DNA of 64,000 nucleotides, from assembly GCA_017446775.1 (NCBI GenBank), contig JAFSQE010000008.1, forward strand, positions 62,001 through 126,000, read 5' to 3'. This stretch comes from Bacteroidales bacterium. Lineage in GTDB: Bacteria; Bacteroidota; Bacteroidia; Bacteroidales; UBA932. Shown here piece after piece: positions 9,901-22,790 of this stretch (position 1 is its first letter; the number at the start of each line of letters is the position of its first letter). The position numbers were made by a program, and so were the translations under genes. The notes under the pieces were generated by a model. The model did no database searches and was not told the DNA's origin. It was given only the letters and a program-made list of their open reading frames with translations.

Positions 9901-10194
9901 ATGAAAGCAGTTTTTATAGTATTCAACCAGGCAAATACTGCCCGTGTGGAGTTTATGCTGGACGAACTTAAGATCGCGGGCTTCACCCTGTTCGAGCAGG
10001 TCCAGGGGCGCGGCACCAACGGTGGCGTTCCCCACCGCGGCACCCATGCCTGGCCCGAGATGAATTCGGCGCTGATGACGGTGATAGAAGACGATAAGGT
10101 CGACGAACTGCTGCTCACGGTGCGCAAGCTGGATATGCGCAACAAAGATGTCGGCGTAAGGGCCTTTGTATGGAATATCGAAAAAGTAGTTTAA
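9901..10194 (+). CDS. PII-like protein of the PG0541 family, linked to the RND pump
   Basis: Small soluble protein of 97 residues, starting 3 bases after the pump gene. It has the length and pattern of a PII (GlnB-like) ferredoxin-like fold: strand, helix, a Gly-rich loop (GRGTNGGVPHRGTH near residues 36-49), then strand, helix and strand. The family is named after P. gingivalis PG0541, which also follows a TolC-adaptor-RND operon. PII-like proteins often bind a small ligand and gate a transporter, so a sensor role for this pump is a fair inference. No ligand is known to me. Confidence 0.8.
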   Translation: MKAVFIVFNQANTARVEFMLDELKIAGFTLFEQVQGRGTNGGVPHRGTHAWPEMNSALMTVIEDDKVDELLLTVRKLDMRNKDVGVRAFVWNIEKVV

Positions 10195-10199
10195 ATTTG
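10165..10199 (+). promoter_or_regulatory. Predicted promoter of trxA
   Basis: TTTG at 10165-10168 and TAAATTTG at 10192-10199 match the Bacteroidota sigma-ABfr elements (TTTG and TAnnTTTG). The spacer is 23 bases, a little longer than the usual 19-21. It overlaps the end of the PII-like gene and lies 25 bases before trxA. Confidence 0.45.
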
Positions 10200-10224
10200 T
10201 AATCACATTTAATTCAATATCGCT

Positions 10225-10539
10225 ATGGCACAAGTTATTAACGATTCTAATTTTAAAGATATCATTGCCTCTGGCAAGCCCGTTCTGGTAGATTTCTGGG
10301 CAAGCTGGTGTGGCCCCTGCAGGGCTATGGCTCCGGTAGTTGACGAACTGGCGACAGAGTTCGAAGGGCGCGCAATCGTTGCAAAATGCGACGTGGACGA
10401 TGCCGCCGAACTCCCTACACAGTGCGGTGTCCGCAATATCCCCACCTTTATCTTTTTCAAGGACGGTCAGATGAAAGACCGTCTGGTGGGTGTCAATCCC
10501 AAGAGTGTTCTGGTAGAGAAGCTGAACGCACTTTTGTAG
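10225..10539 (+). CDS. trxA: Thioredoxin
   Basis: General protein disulfide reductase, 104 residues, the standard length. The active site WCGPC has its redox cysteines at 29 and 32. The motifs PVLVDFWASWCGPC and the cis-proline in VRNIPTFIFF are classical. There is no signal peptide, so it is cytoplasmic. Its stop is 1 base from the next gene, a small outer-membrane barrel, so the two are probably one transcript. Confidence 0.95.
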   Translation: MAQVINDSNFKDIIASGKPVLVDFWASWCGPCRAMAPVVDELATEFEGRAIVAKCDVDDAAELPTQCGVRNIPTFIFFKDGQMKDRLVGVNPKSVLVEKLNALL

Positions 10540-10540
10540 C

Positions 10541-11182
10541 ATGAGAAAGCTTGTTTGCATCACGGCTGCCTTTTTGGCCAGCATGATTATCAGCGTCTCT
10601 GCGCTGGCAGAGGGCGGTTTTCTGATAAAGGCGGGGCTTACAAGCTCCAATATGGACCTCAACCGCGATGTGGCGACAGTTGTCTCTGAAGTGTTCTCGG
10701 ACAGTTTCTTCTCTAACATCACGAGCTACAATCTGGGTATCGGTTATCGTACCGGTTCGTGGAACAACTTCAAGCTCCAGCCGGAGCTGATATACAACGT
10801 CCGCGGCACCCGCATCGACGATCTCACGCAATGGAAGATGGCCTATTTGGAGCTGCCGCTCAATATCCAGTGGGGTATCGACCTTATCATACTGCGTCCC
10901 TATCTGCAGGTGGCGCCTTTTGTGGGTTACGACTTCAAGAACACCACCAGCGATACCGTTGCTGGCAATACCCTGGGCGATATCACGACAGAAGCCAACC
11001 GCTTTGAATATGGCGTGAGCCTGGGCGGAGGCCTCGACCTTCTGAACCGCATCCAGCTTAGCGTAACATACAACTGGAATTTTGGGGAGGTTGCCAACCT
11101 GGAAGCTTACAAGGACCAGATATCGGGCATAACGCGTCGCAACGCATATAGCCTGATGTTTTCAATGGCGTATTTCTTTTAG
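10541..11182 (+). CDS. Small outer-membrane beta-barrel protein (PorT-like)
   Basis: Predicted outer-membrane barrel, 213 residues. A signal peptide (about 1-23, ending SALA) is followed by alternating hydrophobic and polar strands with aromatic girdles, such as LGIGYRTGSW and YGVSLGGGLDLL. The C-terminus ends in aromatic MAYFF, as in many barrels. It resembles the broad PorT/outer-membrane beta-barrel family of Bacteroidota, whose members mostly have no assigned function. It sits between trxA (1-base gap) and a polyprenyl synthase (3-base gap), so it is expressed with both. Confidence 0.75.
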   Translation: MRKLVCITAAFLASMIISVSALAEGGFLIKAGLTSSNMDLNRDVATVVSEVFSDSFFSNITSYNLGIGYRTGSWNNFKLQPELIYNVRGTRIDDLTQWKMAYLELPLNIQWGIDLIILRPYLQVAPFVGYDFKNTTSDTVAGNTLGDITTEANRFEYGVSLGGGLDLLNRIQLSVTYNWNFGEVANLEAYKDQISGITRRNAYSLMFSMAYFF

Positions 11183-11185
11183 GGG

Positions 11186-12163
11186 ATGGGTTCTGGAATA
11201 AAAGCATTTCTGGCAGAGGACTGGCTGCAGTTCGAGCGCCTCTTCGCAGAGATGTCTGCCTCCAGGATCGACATCCTAAACAGGGTAAACAAATATCTTG
11301 TGGAGCGCAGCGGAAAGCAGCTGCGCCCCATGTTGTGCCTGCTTGCGGCGCGCCTGTGTGCGGGAGAGTGCAATACGGCAAGTATCCGGTGTGCCGTGGC
11401 CAGCGAGATGATACATACCGCCACCCTTATCCACGACGATGTGGCCGACGAGAGCTCTACCCGCCGGGGAAGCCCCACGGTGAGTGCGCTACTGTCACCC
11501 TCTGCCGCAGTTTTGGTGGGTGATTACTGGCTCTCAAGGGGCGTATGGGCCATTCTGGATGCCGACGACAGCGAGATCTTCCGCTATTTTACGGCCTGTC
11601 TGAAGGATCTTGCAGAGGGGGAGATGTTCCAGATAGAGAAGGCGGCCAGCCTGGATACGACCTACGACGATTATATTTTTGTGATAGCCCACAAGACGGC
11701 ATCGCTGTTTTGCGCCGCCATGAAGAGCGGGGCGCGCAGCGTTATTGCAAATCAGGCGGACGGCGCGGCTCAGGAAGGAAAACTGGAGGCGGTAGAGCAG
11801 TTTGCATACCATCTTGGGCTGGCGTTCCAGATGCGCGACGACATTATGGATTATTCACCACAGATGTCGATAGGCAAGCCCACCGGGGTCGATATTGCAG
11901 AGCGCAAAATAACCCTGCCGCTGCTGGGGGCCATTGCCAATGCCGGTGCCGGAGCGCGGGAACAGGTGGTGGATGATATAGAGAACGGCCGTTTTACCCG
12001 GGTGCTTGAGTTTGTCGCCGCCAATCACGGCCTGGAATATGCCCAGAAGGTACTCGAAAACGAGACCAGCCTTGCGGTGGCGGCCCTGGATATCTTTGAA
12101 GACTCCGCCGCCAGAACGCTTCTTAAGCAACTTGCCCTCAGCCTCTGCCTGAGGGAGGTGTAG
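11186..12163 (+). CDS. Trans-polyprenyl diphosphate synthase, long-chain type
   Basis: Condenses isopentenyl diphosphate onto allylic primers to make a polyprenyl diphosphate; 325 residues. The two Asp-rich motifs are Asp84-Asp85-Asp88 (HDDVADE) and Asp218-Asp219-Asp222 (RDDIMDYS). The sequence resembles octaprenyl or solanesyl synthases that make the menaquinone side chain, and it is one of two such enzymes in this window (the other is at 24611-25588). It is the last gene of the trxA transcript and converges with the SGNH gene with a single base between them. Confidence 0.88.
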   Translation: MGSGIKAFLAEDWLQFERLFAEMSASRIDILNRVNKYLVERSGKQLRPMLCLLAARLCAGECNTASIRCAVASEMIHTATLIHDDVADESSTRRGSPTVSALLSPSAAVLVGDYWLSRGVWAILDADDSEIFRYFTACLKDLAEGEMFQIEKAASLDTTYDDYIFVIAHKTASLFCAAMKSGARSVIANQADGAAQEGKLEAVEQFAYHLGLAFQMRDDIMDYSPQMSIGKPTGVDIAERKITLPLLGAIANAGAGAREQVVDDIENGRFTRVLEFVAANHGLEYAQKVLENETSLAVAALDIFEDSAARTLLKQLALSLCLREV

Positions 12164-12164
12164 C

Positions 12165-13532
12165 CTATTGTTTGATATACTCCAGAAGGACTTTTTCCAT
12201 AATCTTGTAACCGGCAAGGGTGGGGTGTACGCCGTCGCCGGAGTTCTCTGCTGCGATGCCGCCGTTGCCGTCGTTTAAGGCGGACCAGTAATCTACGTAG
12301 GTGACATTCTCCTCTGTCGCCATACGTTCAATCATGGCGTTCAGCGCTGCCACAGTGCTGGCCTGGGGGCCCAGCTGGGGGCGCCAGGGGTATGAGGCCA
12401 CCGGCAGCAGGGAGCAAACCAGCGGGGTTATGCCGTTGGCTTTGGCTATCTCTACCATAGAGGTGATATTGCCCACTATATTCTCCATAGTGATGCTGCC
12501 TATATTTTCTGCAAGGTCGTTGGTGCCAATAAGGATAGCGGCATATCTGGGGTGGAGGTCAACCACGTCGGCACGGAAGCGGGCCAGATTTTCTACCGTG
12601 GTCTGCCCGCTGATGCCGCGCCCTGCAAAGTTGTTGTCGGTAAAAAAGCCGGGGTCGTTGCGGGGCCATGCATCGGTGATGGAATCCCCGAAAAGGACCG
12701 CTACGGGAGCCTGCTGCAGAGCGGCATTGTCGCCGGCATAACGCCGGTAATTTGCAAAATCATAATCGGAATGCCCGCCGGTTGCAAATGTTTGTCCGTT
12801 GATGGTTTCCCCCGTGCGTATGAACTTTACCTGCAGGTCGCGCAGCGCCTCGTAGCCCTTTGCGTTCAGGTGCAGATGGTCGCTCTCTGTGAATTCCTCG
12901 TGGTTGGCTTCGTTGAAAGGGGGTAACGTGAAAAGGTCCAGGAACGGAACACCTGCTGCTCTGCAGCAAAGCATCTGCTTTGCCACGAATTCATTCATTC
13001 CGGTTTGTGCATCGCCGCGATAGTTGATGTCCGTACCGGGTCCGGGGCTTGTGAAGCACTTGGTGGAGGTCATGAAAAGTATCTGCTTTCCGGGTGCCTT
13101 CTCACGGATCCGCTTTATCGCGTAGTTGATTCCTCCGCACTGAGTTGCAAGCTTGCCGGAGTCAAAGCCGTCGTACTCTGTATAATCCCACGGGTCGCCG
13201 GCAAGGTCGTTAACCTGATTGAAATCGTTGGTCGAGGCCCAGAGGATATATTTGTCGTATACCGGGGCGTCGGGAGCGCAGGCCTGGTCTATCTGCCACT
13301 GTATGTGTTGCCCGTCCCACTGCGTTTTGTCGGAGAATCCGGCGCCGCCAACCCCGTATTTGGTAATTTTGGCTCCAAGTTGTTCTGCCCAGTAGTCTGT
13401 GGCGACATCAGAGGCGGATATTACACTGAACGACCCTCCGAACATGGCTATGGTCTGCTGTTTGGGCTTTGGGCAGCAGCCGCACAGAATGGCGATGGCT
13501 GTCGCGAATACGATAAGATGACGGATTTTCAT
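12165..13532 (-). CDS. Tandem SGNH/GDSL hydrolase lipoprotein
   Basis: Predicted extracytoplasmic esterase, 455 residues, with two SGNH-type domains in one chain. The start at 13532 gives a lipoprotein signal ending LCGC. Domain 1 (about 27-235) has a variant nucleophile block FGGSFS, the block ASTNDF and the terminal dyad in SDHLHLN. Domain 2 (about 245-455) is more canonical, with FGDSITD, GRGISGQT, GTNDLA and DGVHPT. Such enzymes remove acetyl or other acyl groups from sugars or lipids; which substrate is unknown. The frame stays open far upstream, but that extension lacks a signal and runs into rsgA. Confidence 0.85.
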   Translation of the reverse strand: MKIRHLIVFATAIAILCGCCPKPKQQTIAMFGGSFSVISASDVATDYWAEQLGAKITKYGVGGAGFSDKTQWDGQHIQWQIDQACAPDAPVYDKYILWASTNDFNQVNDLAGDPWDYTEYDGFDSGKLATQCGGINYAIKRIREKAPGKQILFMTSTKCFTSPGPGTDINYRGDAQTGMNEFVAKQMLCCRAAGVPFLDLFTLPPFNEANHEEFTESDHLHLNAKGYEALRDLQVKFIRTGETINGQTFATGGHSDYDFANYRRYAGDNAALQQAPVAVLFGDSITDAWPRNDPGFFTDNNFAGRGISGQTTVENLARFRADVVDLHPRYAAILIGTNDLAENIGSITMENIVGNITSMVEIAKANGITPLVCSLLPVASYPWRPQLGPQASTVAALNAMIERMATEENVTYVDYWSALNDGNGGIAAENSGDGVHPTLAGYKIMEKVLLEYIKQ

Positions 13533-13552
13533 GGCGATGATGATAGTTTTCT

Positions 13553-13581
13553 CAAAAGTAATAAAAAAATCGGTACTTTTG
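13553..13581. promoter_or_regulatory. Face-to-face -7 boxes of the SGNH gene and rsgA
   Basis: TACTTTTG lies on the minus strand at 13560-13553, 20 bases from the SGNH start, and on the plus strand at 13574-13581, 5 bases from the rsgA start. Together they form an 8-bp inverted repeat with a 13-base spacer. Both fit the Bacteroidota TAnnTTTG element; clear -33 TTTG boxes are not evident. Confidence 0.5.
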
Positions 13582-13586
13582 CGCCG

Positions 13587-14527
13587 ATGAATCAGGCGAT
13601 ACCATCCAAAGGCGAGGCGGTCGTGGTAAAGCACACCGGCAGCCATTATCTGCTGAGCCGGCTTCCCGAGTGGAACGTCTTTCCCGCAGTTATCAGGGGA
13701 AAAATCCGCCTCAAGGGCTCTACCGCCACCAACCCGGTTGCGGTGGGCGACAGGGTGGATTACATCTTTGAAGACGGGATGGGCGCCATCACCGCCATCC
13801 ATCCGCGCAAGAACTACATCATCCGCCGCAGCGCCAACCTGTCGCGCGAAGCGCACATCATCGCCTCCAACATCGACCATGCATATCTGATAGTGACGAT
13901 GGCATTCCCCGAGACCAAGATGGCCTTTGTAGACCGTTTCCTTACGACCTGTGAGGCATACGGCGTGCCGGTGACAATCGTCATAAACAAAACCGACCTT
14001 CATGACGAGGTCCTGGAGCAGATGGCCGGCGCATTCCGCGGCATCTACGGAGGCGCCGGATACGAACTGCTGGAGGTTTCTGCCATCACCGGCACGAATG
14101 TAGATGTGCTGCGCGAGCGGTGCCGGGGGAAGATAAGCCTTATGAGCGGCACCTCCGGTGTCGGCAAATCGTCGCTTATAAAGGCGATGGACCCCTCGCT
14201 GGAGCTGATCCGCACCGCGGAGATTTCGCAGGCGCACCTGCAGGGGCGCCACACCACCACCTTCTACGAGATGTATCCCCTGGCGACGGGCGGCTTCATA
14301 ATTGACTCGCCCGGCATCCGCGGCTTCGGCCTGGTAGACTTCAAGAAGGAGGAACTGAGCACCTATTTCCCTGAGATGCTGCGCGTGATGGACGACTGCC
14401 GCTTCAAGCCCTGCACCCACACCCACGAGCCCGGATGCGCCGTGAAAGCCGCCCTTGAGGCTGGAACAATCTCCCCGGACCGCTACTACTCGTATCTGGG
14501 GATGCTGGAAGAGGAGAACAAATATCG

Positions 14528-14531
<4 letters not shown>
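13587..14531 (+). CDS. rsgA: Ribosome small-subunit GTPase RsgA
   Basis: Circularly permuted GTPase that checks late 30S maturation; 314 residues. The N-terminal OB domain is followed by the G4 motif NKTD (Asn134-Asp137), which precedes the P-loop GTSGVGKSS (188-196) and the G3 motif DSPG, the permuted order that defines the family. The C-terminal zinc knuckle is in CRFKPCTHTHEPGC. The ATG at 13587 is only 5 bases past the -7 box, so the mRNA may be leaderless. The 3' end overlaps the end of dnaE by 4 bases, tail to tail. Confidence 0.95.
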
Positions 14532-18388
<3,857 letters not shown>

Positions 18389-18400
18389 GTCGCGCTCGCT

Positions 18401-19924
18401 TTAGAAGCTTATGAGGGATTCGCCGGTCATCTCTGCGGGTTGCGGGATGCCCATCAGGGTGAGCATAGTGGGGGCGATATCGGCCAGCCGGCCGTCGCGT
18501 ACCTGCTTCACATCGTCGTCCACAACCACAAACTGCACTTTATTCAGCGAGTGGGCGGTGTTGGGGCTGCCGTCAGCATTGACCGCATTGTCGGCATTGC
18601 CGTGGTCGGCGGTAATCAGCACGCTGTAGCCATGCTCGCGCGCAACCTCCACAACCTTTCCGGTGAGCTCATCTATAGTTTTCACCGCCTTGCAGATAGC
18701 GTCGTAGACACCGGTGTGGCCCACCATGTCGCCGTTGGCAAAGTTCAGGATAACCATCTGGTGCTTCTCTGTGGCCAGGTCGGCCATAAGGGCCTCGGCC
18801 ACTTCCGGGGCGCTCATCTCGGGTTGCAGGTCGTAGGTGGCTACCTTGGGGGAGTTGATAAGTATGCGGTCTTCGTTCTCAAACGGAGCCTCGCGGCCGC
18901 CGTTGAAGAAGAATGTCACGTGGGCGTATTTCTCTGTCTCGGCGATGCGCAGCTGGCTCAGGCCGGCCGCAGCGACGGTCTCGCCAAGGGTCTTCTGTAC
19001 GTTCTCCTTGTCAAAGAGGATGTGCAGCCCGGTGAATTTGTCGTCGTAGGGGGTAAGGCAGCAGTAATAGAGGGGGATGGTGTGCATCCCGGCCTCGGGC
19101 ATATCCTGCTGTGTGAGGACGTTGGTGATTTCGCGGGCGCGGTCGTTGCGGAAGTTGAAGAAGATCACAGCGTCGCCCTCTTTGATGGTGGCCACCGGTT
19201 TGCCGTCGGCGCCAACCACGCATATCGGCTTGATAAATTCGTCGGTAACGCCTTCGTCGTAAGACTCCTGAATGGCTTCAGCGGCGCTCTTGGCCTTTTT
19301 GCCTATACCGTTCACTATCAGGTCATAACCCTCCTTGACTCTCTCCCAGCGTTTGTCGCGGTCCATTGTGTAGTAGCGGCCGATTACGGAAGCGACCTTG
19401 CCGGTGGTTGCCGCCATCTTCTGCTCCAGCTCCTCTACGAATCCTTTTCCGCTGCGCGGGTCGCAGTCGCGGCCGTCCATCAGACAGTGTACATAAACCT
19501 TGTCCAGCCCCTCCTGCCTGGCTACGGCCAGAAACTCGTAGAGATGGTTAAGCGAGCTGTGTACGCCGCCGTGGCTGGTCAGACCCATAAAGTGCAGGGC
19601 GCAGCCGGTGCGTTTCACATAATCATAGGCCGCAGCTATCTCTTTGTTTGCCAGCAGCTTGTGTTCGCGGCAGGCCATGTTTATCTTTACCAGGTCCTGA
19701 TAAACGATACGGCCGCCGCCGATGTTCAGGTGTCCCACCTCGCTGTTGCCCATCTGGCCGTCGGGCAGGCCCACGTCTTCGCCGCAGGCGCTAAGGTGTG
19801 AGAACGGATATTTTGCACGGAGGGCGTCGATGTGTGGCTGCCCCTGGGTGTATATTGCGTTGCTGTGGTCTTTCTTGCCTTCTCCCCAGCCATCCAAGAT
19901 CATTAGTAAAACCTTCTTGTCCAT
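18401..19924 (-). CDS. gpmI: 2,3-bisphosphoglycerate-independent phosphoglycerate mutase
   Basis: Glycolytic and gluconeogenic enzyme interconverting 3- and 2-phosphoglycerate; 507 residues, the normal size. The alkaline-phosphatase-like metal site begins with [10 protein letters not shown], the phosphorylated serine is in [12 protein letters not shown], and a second metal site is in TADHGNADN. Needs Mn but no bisphosphoglycerate. It is divergent from rnr, and the downstream dnaE begins 12 bases after it, so the two may share a transcript. Confidence 0.96.
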   Translation of the reverse strand: MDKKVLLMILDGWGEGKKDHSNAIYTQGQPHIDALRAKYPFSHLSACGEDVGLPDGQMGNSEVGHLNIGGGRIVYQDLVKINMACREHKLLANKEIAAAYDYVKRTGCALHFMGLTSHGGVHSSLNHLYEFLAVARQEGLDKVYVHCLMDGRDCDPRSGKGFVEELEQKMAATTGKVASVIGRYYTMDRDKRWERVKEGYDLIVNGIGKKAKSAAEAIQESYDEGVTDEFIKPICVVGADGKPVATIKEGDAVIFFNFRNDRAREITNVLTQQDMPEAGMHTIPLYYCCLTPYDDKFTGLHILFDKENVQKTLGETVAAAGLSQLRIAETEKYAHVTFFFNGGREAPFENEDRILINSPKVATYDLQPEMSAPEVAEALMADLATEKHQMVILNFANGDMVGHTGVYDAICKAVKTIDELTGKVVEVAREHGYSVLITADHGNADNAVNADGSPNTAHSLNKVQFVVVDDDVKQVRDGRLADIAPTMLTLMGIPQPAEMTGESLISF

Positions 19925-19946
19925 AGATAATGTCGTTTGAATTTGC

Positions 19947-19992
19947 TATTTTTGCGCTGGTGCCGCACCAGTAAAAATCTTGATGCGGCATC
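19947..19992 (+). promoter_or_regulatory. rnr promoter and leader hairpins
   Basis: TATTTTTG at 19947-19954 fits the TAnnTTTG promoter element. Just after it, CTGGTG (19957-19962) pairs with CACCAG (19966-19971), and GATGC (19982-19986) pairs with GCATC (19988-19992). Both would lie in or near the 5' end of the rnr mRNA. Confidence 0.4.
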
Positions 19993-20012
19993 CCACAAAG
20001 GTACTCCAAATT

Positions 20013-22067
20013 ATGAGTAAAAAAAACAGTAAGAAGAAAGATATACGAAAGAAAAATACACGCGGGGTTGTAATACGTCCGAGCACAAAGCAGCGGCGAA
20101 GCAAAAGCGTAGAGGAATACGACGGGGTGGTGAGCCTGACCCGGGACGGACTTGGATTTGTGGCGGTAGAGAACATGGACGAGGATGTCTTTGTGAAGCC
20201 TGGGCGCCTTCGCGGCGCGCTCAACGGCGACAGGGTGCGTGTGGCGGTTAGCAAGCACAAGACCGGTGCGCGGCGAGAAGGGGAGGTGGTACGCCTCCTG
20301 GAGCGTTCTGCCAAGCCGCATATCGGTGTCTTGATAGTACGCGGACGTCAGATATGGGCCATAGTGGAGAGCCCGCGCATGCCGTATGACATCCGCATTC
20401 CGCTTGAAGAGGGGGAGGACCTGCCCACAATAGGCGGGGTGAAGGCCGCAAGCGGCATGAAGGTGGCGGTACTGGTAACCGACTGGCCCCGCGGCAGCGC
20501 AGAACCGCTGGGCAAGATCGTGGATGTGCTGGGCATGCCTGGCGAGAACAATACCGAGATGCACGCCATCCTGGCGGAGTTTGGCCTTCCGTATCGTTTC
20601 GAGTCCGATGTAGAACAGGCCGCAGCCAGAATCCCCGAGAAGATAACCAAGGCAGAGATAGCGCGGCGCAAGGATTATCGCGGCGTCACCACTTTTACCA
20701 TAGACCCTGCCGATGCCAAGGATTACGACGATGCCCTGTCGTTTATGAAGCTGGACAACGGCAACTACGAGGTGGGCGTGCATATCGCCGACGTGTCGTT
20801 TTACGTCCGCCCCGGCGATACGGTTGACAAGGAGGCGTACAACCGCGCCACCAGCGTCTATCTGGTAGACCGCACCATCCCGATGCTGCCGGAGAAACTC
20901 TCCAACAACCTCTGCTCGCTCCGTCCGCATGAAGACAAGCTCTGCTTCTCTGCGATATTTGAGATGGACGCCAGGGCTGCGGTTAAGGATGTGTGGTTTG
21001 GCCGCACGGTGATAAATTCCGACGAACGGTTCAACTACGACCAGGTACAGGCGATGATCGAGGGGGGCGACGGCCCCCTGAAAGAGGAGATAATGACGCT
21101 CCACTCGCTGGCGCAGATACTGCGAAAGAGTCGCTTTGACAAGGGCGCCATCAACTTCGAGCGGCCCGAGATGAAGGTAGAGGTCGATGAAACAGGCCGT
21201 CCGGTGGGCGTATATCAGAAGATAAGCAAAGAGAGCAACTTTCTTATAGAGGAGTTCATGCTGCTTGCCAACCGCAGCGTGGCGGAGTTCGTGGCCAAAA
21301 AATGCGGATACAAGAATCCCACGATGGTTTACCGTGTCCACGAAGCCCCCAATGCAGAAAAGCTGGGTCATCTGCGCAGCTTTGCAGGCAACTTCGGCCT
21401 CAAGATGGGCTCCATAGAGACCACGAAGCAGGCTACCAAGAGCCTGAATGCGCTGCTTAGGGATGCCAGGGGCTCTGCGGCCGCGAATGCCATAGAGATG
21501 CTGGCGCTGCGCGCCATGGCCCGCGCCTGCTATTCTACCGACAACGTGGGTCACTACGGCCTCGCATTCCCGTTCTACACCCATTTCACCTCTCCCATCC
21601 GCCGCTATCCGGACCTGATGGTGCACCGCCTGCTGGCGCAGTATCTCGAGTCTTTCTACTCCGGACATAAACTGGAAAAGATGCCCGACAGGCACACTTA
21701 TCAGCTTTGGTGCGAATATTCATCGGCCCGCGAGCAGTTGGCTACCGATGCAGAGCGCGCCAGCATCAAATACAAGCTCACGGAGTTCATGCAGGACAAG
21801 ATAGGGCAGGAGTTCGACGGGTGCGTGAGCGGCCTTACGGAGTGGGGCATGTATGTTGAGATAGAGCCCACCAAGGTAGAGGGGATGGTATCCCTGAAGA
21901 CCATCAAAGAGGATTATTTCAGCTTTGACGAGGAGAAATACCGTATCGTGGGGCGGCTGTCGCACCGTTCCTTTACCCTTGGCGACAAGGTGCGCGTGAG
22001 GGTGGTGCGTGCCTCCATGGAACAGAAGCAGATCGATTACGAGTTGATTCTGGACGATATCAGATAG
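20013..22067 (+). CDS. rnr: Ribonuclease R
   Basis: Processive 3'-5' exoribonuclease of the RNase II/R family, 684 residues. Cold-shock-like OB domains at the N-terminus (VSLTRDGLGFVAVENMDEDVF) are followed by the RNB catalytic domain with the Asp-rich site DPADAKDYDDALS, and by an S1 domain at the C-terminus (DGCVSGLTEWGMYVEIE). The ATG at 20013 gives the usual Lys-rich head (MSKKNSKKKD); an ATG at 19983 is in frame but lies inside a leader hairpin. It converges with recO with 3 bases between stops. Confidence 0.95.
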   Translation: MSKKNSKKKDIRKKNTRGVVIRPSTKQRRSKSVEEYDGVVSLTRDGLGFVAVENMDEDVFVKPGRLRGALNGDRVRVAVSKHKTGARREGEVVRLLERSAKPHIGVLIVRGRQIWAIVESPRMPYDIRIPLEEGEDLPTIGGVKAASGMKVAVLVTDWPRGSAEPLGKIVDVLGMPGENNTEMHAILAEFGLPYRFESDVEQAAARIPEKITKAEIARRKDYRGVTTFTIDPADAKDYDDALSFMKLDNGNYEVGVHIADVSFYVRPGDTVDKEAYNRATSVYLVDRTIPMLPEKLSNNLCSLRPHEDKLCFSAIFEMDARAAVKDVWFGRTVINSDERFNYDQVQAMIEGGDGPLKEEIMTLHSLAQILRKSRFDKGAINFERPEMKVEVDETGRPVGVYQKISKESNFLIEEFMLLANRSVAEFVAKKCGYKNPTMVYRVHEAPNAEKLGHLRSFAGNFGLKMGSIETTKQATKSLNALLRDARGSAAANAIEMLALRAMARACYSTDNVGHYGLAFPFYTHFTSPIRRYPDLMVHRLLAQYLESFYSGHKLEKMPDRHTYQLWCEYSSAREQLATDAERASIKYKLTEFMQDKIGQEFDGCVSGLTEWGMYVEIEPTKVEGMVSLKTIKEDYFSFDEEKYRIVGRLSHRSFTLGDKVRVRVVRASMEQKQIDYELILDDIR

Positions 22068-22070
22068 AAT

Positions 22071-22790
22071 CTACGAAAACAGGTCGTGCAAGACATCCAG
22101 CGAGCGGATGTTGAGGTTTTGCGAGAGGTGGTAGGAGAGGTATTCTATCATCTTTTGTGCAAAATCACCGCGCTGGTTGCCCGAGAGAGGGATTGCCATA
22201 GCCTCTTCGCGGGGCAGGGAGAGAATCTGGTGCAGCAGCAGGGAGTTGGCGGCGCTGAAGGTATCTGCCAGCGCGCCCGGGGCGGTGAACTCTGCGGTGA
22301 CGGGCATAAACAGCGTTTTGTCGCTCGAATAATTGTCCTTTGGCTGAAATCCCAGCTCCCGGCAGAAATCTGTCAGGAAGCAGATGTGGAAGTTGGCCAC
22401 GCTCCCCTCTGCGTTGTTGAGCGCAACGATCTGCTGTTGCAGAAAACTGAAAAGCTCTGTATCCATGGCTCCGTCAAGCAGCGATCGGTACAGCAGTTCT
22501 CCGATAAACAGGGCGATGGCGCTTTTGTACGGGTCGGTGCGCAGGGCGTCCAGCCGGTAGGGGTTTTCATACTCCCGGATATGCTCCAGTGAACCTTTGT
22601 GAGAGGATGCCACAATGTCCAGGATGCCGAGGCTGTGAAAATGGTTCAGCCCGCCGCGCCCCTTGCCCGCGCCGCGAAGAAAAAAGCCGGTGCGTCCCTT
22701 TTCGCAGTCCAGCGCCTGTACCACCAGGGAATGGTCTCCATACTTGGTGAGATGGAGCACGATTATGCGTGTTTCGCGGTCGGAGGGCAT
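22071..22790 (-). CDS. recO: DNA repair protein RecO
   Basis: Mediator that loads RecA on SSB-coated DNA in the RecFOR pathway; 239 residues. The N-terminal OB domain (IIVLHLTKYGDHSLVVQALD) and the helical C-terminal part with LEHIREYENPYRL match the family. The C-terminal zinc-binding cysteines found in some RecO proteins are not obvious. Its ATG directly abuts the stop of the upstream pyrophosphatase gene, so the two are read as one operon together with the U32 gene. Confidence 0.9.
   Translation of the reverse strand: MPSDRETRIIVLHLTKYGDHSLVVQALDCEKGRTGFFLRGAGKGRGGLNHFHSLGILDIVASSHKGSLEHIREYENPYRLDALRTDPYKSAIALFIGELLYRSLLDGAMDTELFSFLQQQIVALNNAEGSVANFHICFLTDFCRELGFQPKDNYSSDKTLFMPVTAEFTAPGALADTFSAANSLLLHQILSLPREEAMAIPLSGNQRGDFAQKMIEYLSYHLSQNLNIRSLDVLHDLFS

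Noticed and set aside
6955..10722. Open frame of about 1255 codons on the minus strand
   Set aside because: Antisense of the RND pump, PII-like gene and trxA; the sense genes carry all known motifs.
13005..13586. Long 5' extension of rsgA
   Set aside because: It lies opposite the SGNH gene. MNQAIPSKGEAVVV at 13587 is the proper head and follows a -7 box directly.
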